Assembly (NCBI GenBank): GCA_023548195.1
Contig: JAJHZJ010000696.1
Coordinates: 1,861,843-1,925,842 of the forward strand
Length of the DNA: 64,000 nucleotides
Origin: Bettongia penicillata ogilbyi
Taxonomy: Eukaryota > Chordata > Mammalia > Diprotodontia > Potoroidae
Direction: 5' to 3'
Both the position numbers and the translations under genes were made by a program. Below are positions 11,980 through 64,000 of this stretch, piece by piece (positions within the stretch are counted from its first letter, which is position 1; each line of letters opens with the position of its first letter). The notes under the pieces were generated by a model, which was given only the letters and a program-made list of their open reading frames with translations, made no database searches and was not told the origin of the DNA.

Positions 11980-12122
11980 GAGTAAATAATACCTTATTTT
12001 TCCAGTTACATGTAAAGATAGTTTTCAATATTCATTTTTATAAGATTTTGAGCTCACATTTTTCTCCCTTTCTCTCTCATCTCCCCAAGACAGCAAGCAG
12101 TCTGATACAGGTTATACATGTG
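11980..12122 (-). mobile_element. L1 3'-end fragment fused to the EEF1A1 pseudogene
   Basis: About 140 bp matching the 3' terminus of the minus-strand L1 copy at 32070-32220 (shared blocks aagatagttttca, ataagattttgag, tcagcaag/ccatctgatac). Its 3' end reads into A9 and then straight into EF1A coding sequence. Confidence 0.75.
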
Positions 12123-12345
12123 CACTTCCTGACAGAGGAACACTAGATGAGCTGTGTGATGAGGCATAGACAGCTTTGGATGTGGCTATGGGAGAATTCA
12201 TGTTGTTTTACTATATGTATTTATTACAAGAGGATTTGTTTGTTTTTAATTTGGGGGAGATGAAGGGGAGTAAAGGGGCATCATGATGATGATGATGATG
12301 ATATAAAAAAAGAAAAGTTTATTGAAACTTTTTAAAAAAAAGGAG
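12123..12345 (+). mobile_element. L1 3'UTR and A-rich tail of the interrupted + strand L1
   Basis: cttcctgacagagg followed by a diverged stretch collinear with 60648-60780, the 3'UTR of another + strand L1. It ends in A-rich sequence and includes an (atg)n run at 12281-12303. Confidence 0.5.
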
Positions 12346-12544
12346 GGAATATAAGAAAGTTAAGAGAGCTACTGACAAATAGAAGAATTTTGAAATGAAT
12401 ACACTGAATCCATTCCATACTTTTAAAAACTGTATGTAATACAGTTTTGTAGTTTCAGAAGCACTCTTCTGTTCTTTCTATATGGAAATATTGGTGTTTG
12501 TGAGGTGCAAAATAACATAAAAATTTTTTTTAAGAATAAAATAT

Positions 12545-12765
12545 TTTGTTGTTCAACTGTGGCCCCATTTGGGGTTTTCTTGGCAAAGATACTGGAGGGG
12601 TTTGCCATTTCCCTCTCTAACTCATTTGACAGATGAGGAAACTGAGGCAAACAGGGTTAAGTGACTTACCCAGGGTCACACAGTTAGTGTCTGAGGCTGG
12701 CTTTGAATGTAAGTCTTCCTGACTCCAGGTCCCATGCTCTATCTATTGTGTCACTTAGCTGCCCA
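12545..12765 (-). repeat. Marsupial tRNA-derived SINE
   Basis: Reverse copy: ccccatttggggttttcttg to tatctattgtgtcacttagc. Confidence 0.88.
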
Positions 12766-13008
12766 GTAAAGGAGATGGGGTAGAACACTAGACTGTGACC
12801 CAGATATCAACCTCCCTGATGAGGAGAGAAAGGCTCCAAAATGACAGCAATAAGGATCCAGAAAAGATGATATGAATGTAAGATGGGAAAGGGTTATTCT
12901 TGAATGAAGGTGGTAGGAGTCTGCACTAGAATGAGAGGATATGAAATGAGGCCATGGGTCTGGATGACCTTTCCAGCTCCTTCTAGTTTTGAATCTATGA
13001 TCCCAAGC

Positions 13009-13113
13009 CAGAGGTGGAGAACCCCTGAAAAAAAGGATTTGTTCTGTTAAACTGGGACGCAGTCAAAAGGCTGCACTCAAGGCCCTAGAGGGCCACAGGT
13101 GACCTCACCCCTG
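13009..13113. mobile_element. hAT-type MITE, internally deleted
   Basis: Same family as 6711-6893 (cagaggtggagaacccc ... aggatttgttctgtt ... ggccctagagggccac ... cacccctg), but most of the left arm is missing. Confidence 0.55.
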
Positions 13114-13539
13114 TCCTAAGTCCTTTTCATAAACAGAACCCTGCTTTCTTTGTCTCCACGAGGAATAATTTAGACCAGAAGAAACTTGATCCTCTCTGGT
13201 CCTAAGGAAAAGGAAAAGAAGGAATAAATGAAATCTAAAGACATTCCTATTTTAAAATAATTTCAACCTTTTTCTCCACCAGGATTTTTAAATTAAATTA
13301 AACTTTTATTATTTTATTTTTATTATTTTATTATCATTTATTAAGCTAAGAATAATAAGCAAAACAAATTGCAATTTCATCTCCCTTAGGCTTCAGGAGT
13401 ATGATATCAAAGTGACCAACCAGAGCCGGAGTTCCCACGTGCTGGGGAACAAGGACAAAATTTCATACAATTGCCTCCATGCTGTTCATTCTCTCCCATC
13501 TATCTTGAATGGAGCTTGTTTTCATATGGTTATTCCCAT

Positions 13540-13640
13540 GTGGTCTGCCCCATTAGACTGTGAGCTCCTCTTACCTTTATTTATACCTTAGCACAGTGCC
13601 CAGCACACAGTAGGTACTCAGTATTTTTGGAGAGCATCTC
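13540..13640 (+). mobile_element. L2 3' end
   Basis: ccccattagactgtgagctc ... agcacagtgcccagcacaca ... gtaggtactca. Confidence 0.75.
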
Positions 13641-15050
13641 TACAGCCTAGTAGGAGGATAACTGTGACACAAAATAAGCCAGGACAAGGGCCTCCTGCTT
13701 TACTGTTTCCAGTGATCCATGACCTCATTGATGTGGGCATTCCCACAACCAGTGGAGATGGCATCCCATCCATATTCTTCCAAACTGGCAATTCTTAGGC
13801 CTATCCTCCCCTAAATCTTCTATATGGGATCCACCCAAAGTGTTAAACTGTCCTCTAGGGTGTTTAAACTTCCAGCTGGTTCAGTGCTCCAAAGACCATC
13901 CATTAGTCAGCCTTGACCTCTCTACAACATTGGAAGACCTCAATTTCCCATCATGTATTTCCTCAGTGATAAACCTGGTGTCTCATTCTGATTCTTTATA
14001 TGGCCCCTATATTCTGTCCATCACTCTGGCACATAGTAGGTGGTTAATAAATTTTTATGGGAGTTAGTTGAATTATCGAATCTAAAATATTTATGCTTGG
14101 GGGTCGTGATGCCACATTGTTCACAGCCACACAGAAGCATCAAGCATGAAAAGGATGGTCGTTTTGGGGGGGATCAGGGATTGCTAGATTTCTTTCTCAT
14201 ATAATAAGTGAATAAGACACAATCACAGAATAATTGCATGCTGTGAATCAGGGACAAAGTGTTTTCATCACTCATCATCCCATAGATCTGGAAGTAAAGC
14301 GTTTCTATTTTGGGCACTTTGGCCATTGTGTTGTTTTCCCTGTTTCTCCTCCTTTGACCCCTCCACCTGTGCATGTCCCCAGGGCCTAGCTTTGTCTCTT
14401 CATCTTGGGAGATAAGGAGGTGCTGGATAGACTCTCTGCCTTGAGCCTCTTCTGGAGTGCCTGAACAGCCCCAGTTGCTTTTCCAGGCCCTTTCCCATTA
14501 TTCTCTACTGCTGTTTTCCTCTAACCCAGGACTCTGGGCTGGGAAAACCAGTTGAAGCCAGCATGATTTTCAGCTTTTCAATCCCTCGTTTCCCTCCCCT
14601 CATTTTCTTTGCTTGGTTGGACAAAATCAATGACTGAGGGTGGCTTCTTGAGTGTTGGGGATTGGAGCCTGGGAAAAATCACTACTGCAGGGTATGTATA
14701 GCTGAGATCACAAACCTGAGAAGTTCATGCCTCCTGCCCTGAACCCATAGAGAGTTGACAGGAGGACACTCAATGAATGTTTGGGTTAATGCTGGTTCAC
14801 CATTAACTCTTTAGGTATTCATTGAGTCCATGTACTATTTCTTATCTTGCAAGATCGGTTTTAGTTATTTCATGCTTGGCATACAATTTCTTTCTTTTCT
14901 GGTCTGGTTTAGAGAAAGTGTCTTTTCTGCCATTTTGCTGGTGCTATCTTCACAGTTTGTGGTCAAAGGCCCTTCTCAGGTATGGTAGAGGAAAGAAAGA
15001 CCAGATTCAGTTTGGAGTGCCAGGACCACGGTCCAAGTCCAGGCTTTGGT
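13641..15050. other. Intergenic, mostly unannotated
   Basis: Apart from a short L2 3' end (14010-14070, ctggcacatagtaggtggtt), I see no gene or clear repeat. Confidence 0.4.
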
Positions 15051-15059
15051 ACTTATTAC

Positions 15060-15150
15060 CTCCATGAATTTGGGCAAATCACTTAAAAATGAGGAAGTTG
15101 TCCTGGCTCTAAGGTTCCTTCCAGCTTTCAGTCTATGATCTAAGGTCTGT
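15060..15150 (+). repeat. MIR 3' fragment
   Basis: gggcaaatcacttaaaaatg ... aaggttccttccagctttca. Confidence 0.45.
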
Positions 15151-15330
15151 CTGGTCTCTGCCACTCTATGCTCTGAGGCCCTACCTCATTACTTTTTTTT
15201 CCCAGAAAAATATGAGCCAAGTTTCTCAGCTGAAAGAGTGGAGAGTCATGGGAGGTTTGAGGAGGGATAAGAAGGTTTGGAAGAGCCATTGTGTATTGGG
15301 AGAGTGAATTAATTAGCGTGGTATAAAAGG

Positions 15331-15572
15331 ATTAGGCCAACTAGGTAGTACAGGAGAGAGTGCTGGGCTTGGAGTCAGGAACACTCATTGTCCTGAGTTC
15401 AAGTCTGGCCTCAGACACTTAATTAGGCATGACTCTTTGCAAGTCACTTAACCCTGTTTGCCTCAGTTTCCTCATCTGTAGAAGGAAATAGCAAACCATT
15501 TCTGTATCTTTGCAAGAAAATCCCAAATGGGGTCTTAAAGAGTTGGACATAATTGAACAAGGACAACAAGAA
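15331..15572 (+). repeat. Marsupial tRNA-derived SINE
   Basis: ggcttggagtcaggaacact, tttgcctcagtttcctcatc, and the ccaaatggggtcttaaagag tail; the 3' end runs into acaacaag. Confidence 0.85.
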
Positions 15573-16289
15573 AAGAATTGCTCTACATCAGTAAGGGCCC
15601 AGTGAAGGTTATGTAAGATAAATCTGTAGAAACAGTTTCATCATTTTTTCCAGCTTCTTCCAACAGCACATGTGCAGGAATGAGCCAAGGCTGAGAATTG
15701 GTAGGGTAAGATTGGCAATAGGAGGAAAGGGACTCAAGGGAAGGGGACATTATAGAGCATAGGTAGTGTAGGGGTGATGGTCTGGGACAGAGCTGAAGGT
15801 TTGAGGGACTGAAGTCAGAGTGGAGGTGAAGAAGTGGGCTTTCGGTTTCAAGGTACAGGGACAGATGGAATTAACAAAATCTTATGTTCTAATTGGGCAA
15901 TTCCAGAGCTTGTGAACATGGAAGTGGTACATTTGTGGGTAACAGGATCATTTCTTTTGTGGGAAACAATAACTACCAGGATTTTGATTAGGCCCTCATT
16001 TCTCACCTAACTGCCCTACTTGGGGACTTCTCTGACTGACTTTACTACCAGGCCCCAGGAAGTTCATTCTTGGGAGAACCTCCTCACCCTGTGAGAGCCC
16101 CCTCAGCCTTGGATCCACCTCCTCTCCATCCTCTGCCCCTCTGATTGGAGGGGGGGGCCATGCACGCCAAACGTCCAGGTAAGGAGAGAGGTGAGCTCAG
16201 ACACTTCTCACCTGGCCGCCCACTTGGGGACATCTCCACCGTCTCGGGTGTCTTCGCCCTTTGCAGCTCCTTTGGGGTGTTGTCTCCCC

Positions 16290-16515
16290 CCCAAGACTAT
16301 AAACTCTTTGAGCCAAGCACGAGTGCCTTGGTTTTTTCCTATAGTGCCCAGTACATTTTAGTGTCAGATCGGTAGATATGGAGGCTGCATCTTAGTGGGA
16401 GCCAGAAGATGGAGGGAGTGGGAAAGGAAAAGATTAAAGGGAAAGCGAGTGTGTTGCCTAGCCTTGCTCAGGCATTTGCGCTGAGCCTGGCACACAGTAA
16501 GTGCTTAATAAGTGC
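16290..16515 (+). mobile_element. L2 3'-end remnants
   Basis: agactataaactctttgagc and, further on, gagcctggcacacagtaagt then gcttaataagtgctt; these abut the CpG-rich promoter. Confidence 0.45.
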
Positions 16516-16639
16516 TTGCGGTCTGACCGATTACCGGGGCTTTAGGATTCTCTGTGCGCTCCGCCTGGAGCAGAAGACCCCTCCCATCCCTCGGAGAGCA
16601 AACGGCCCAGAAGAGGGGCGGAGCCAGTTTGGCGTCGCC

Positions 16640-16653
16640 GTCGTCATGGAAAC
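16640..16653 (+). promoter_or_regulatory. Candidate RFX X-box
   Basis: gtcgtcatggaaac matches the RFX X-box consensus GTTGCCATGGCAAC at 11 of 14 positions: two imperfect inverted half-sites with an AT spacer, about 220 bp upstream of the BBS7 start codon. X-boxes drive many ciliary genes, including BBS genes. Binding is inferred. Confidence 0.5.
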
Positions 16654-16870
16654 GGTTCAGGTCTTCCCTTCTTCTCCTGGGGGCCAGGGAGGCTGCGCGG
16701 GCTCCTGGGGGCGGATCCTCCGCCATGACGGAGGACGAATCCCCGCCCCCTCCCCGCCCCACACCTTAGCCGCGCTCCCATTGGCCCGTGGTAGGGGGCG
16801 GGGTTTTATGCACGGCTCCTCCGCTCGCGTCCGCAGACTCGCCCCTCCCAGTTCGGCCGCCGCCCCCACC

Positions 16871-63649
<46,779 letters not shown>

Positions 63650-64000
63650 GTAAGCGCAGTTTTCAGATTTACTTCACCCTTTTCCATAATATTTTTTTAG
63701 GTACAACATTTCTGATTTTACCCAAAGAATAATGTCCATTTTTTTATTTGAGAGGTTTTGCAAAAAAAAGTGAAATGTTGTATTGAATTGTAGCTGCCAG
63801 TTTATCTCTGGAATAGGAAAGAAAAGATTAAACTCTGGCCCATTATATTTTAGCAGACCTAAAGAAACCCTTTTGCCAGTCTTGGAAATATTTTATTGAT
63901 CAGATTTTGTAATCTTGAATTGTTACTGTGCTGAATGTCTGGAGCTGAGTGGTGGCTCAGAGGGATGTGCTAGGTATAGCCTTGGGACTGGAAAGGCCTG
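63650..64000. other. BBS7 intron 17, start
   Basis: No feature recognised. The last 60 bases may begin a SINE (gagctgagtggtggctcaga). Confidence 0.4.

Noticed and set aside
11546..11981. Plus-strand frames of 102 and 115 codons
   Set aside because: They are antisense shadows of the EEF1A1 pseudogene.

Overview
This is nuclear genomic DNA from a mammal, almost certainly a marsupial. The protein-coding content is vertebrate: multi-exon genes with GT-AG introns. The introns are full of a tRNA-derived SINE with the marsupial-type body (conserved A and B box region, then the 'tttgcctcagtttcctcatc' block and the 'ccaaatggggtca' tail). Alongside it are MIR-like fragments, L2, and L1 copies whose 3' ends are of the marsupial kind. 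I cannot name the species from sequence alone. There are no bacterial operons, rRNA, tRNA or CRISPR arrays. Repeat family names are from memory, and their ends are approximate.

There are two genes, both on the + strand and head to tail. (1) Bases 1 to about 5600 hold the 3' end of TRPC3, a calcium-permeable cation channel: the penultimate coding exon (777-852), a 4 kb intron, and the last coding exon (4829-4971, ending in TGA), followed by the 3'UTR. (2) BBS7, a BBSome subunit, starts at 16871 in a CpG-rich promoter. Seventeen coding exons (1890 nt, 630 codons, one open frame, consistent splice phases) lie between 16871 and 63649. The window ends in intron 17, so roughly the last 85 residues are outside it. 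The TRPC3-BBS7 order and orientation is the same as in human.

The 11.9 kb between the genes holds old transposons. The most notable is an old + strand L1 (about 9700-12345) that contains an opposite-strand insertion: a 5'-truncated EEF1A1 processed pseudogene (11321-11974) joined through nine A's to about 140 bp of L1 3' end. BBS7 introns hold L1, L2, SINE and MIR copies, a 0.3 kb TTCC array (intron 1), a 1 kb CTAT-type array (intron 11), TA/TG repeats, and a candidate LTR. Several insertions are nested and give a relative order of events.

No novel gene system was found. The most useful observations are a candidate RFX X-box in the BBS7 promoter, an in-frame upstream ATG, a tandem 4-nt-shifted donor at exon 5, the L1/EEF1A1 chimera, a SINE carrying a 119 bp copy of a segment 0.5 kb away, a foldback at an L1 end, and an L1 with likely target-site duplication and 3' transduction.
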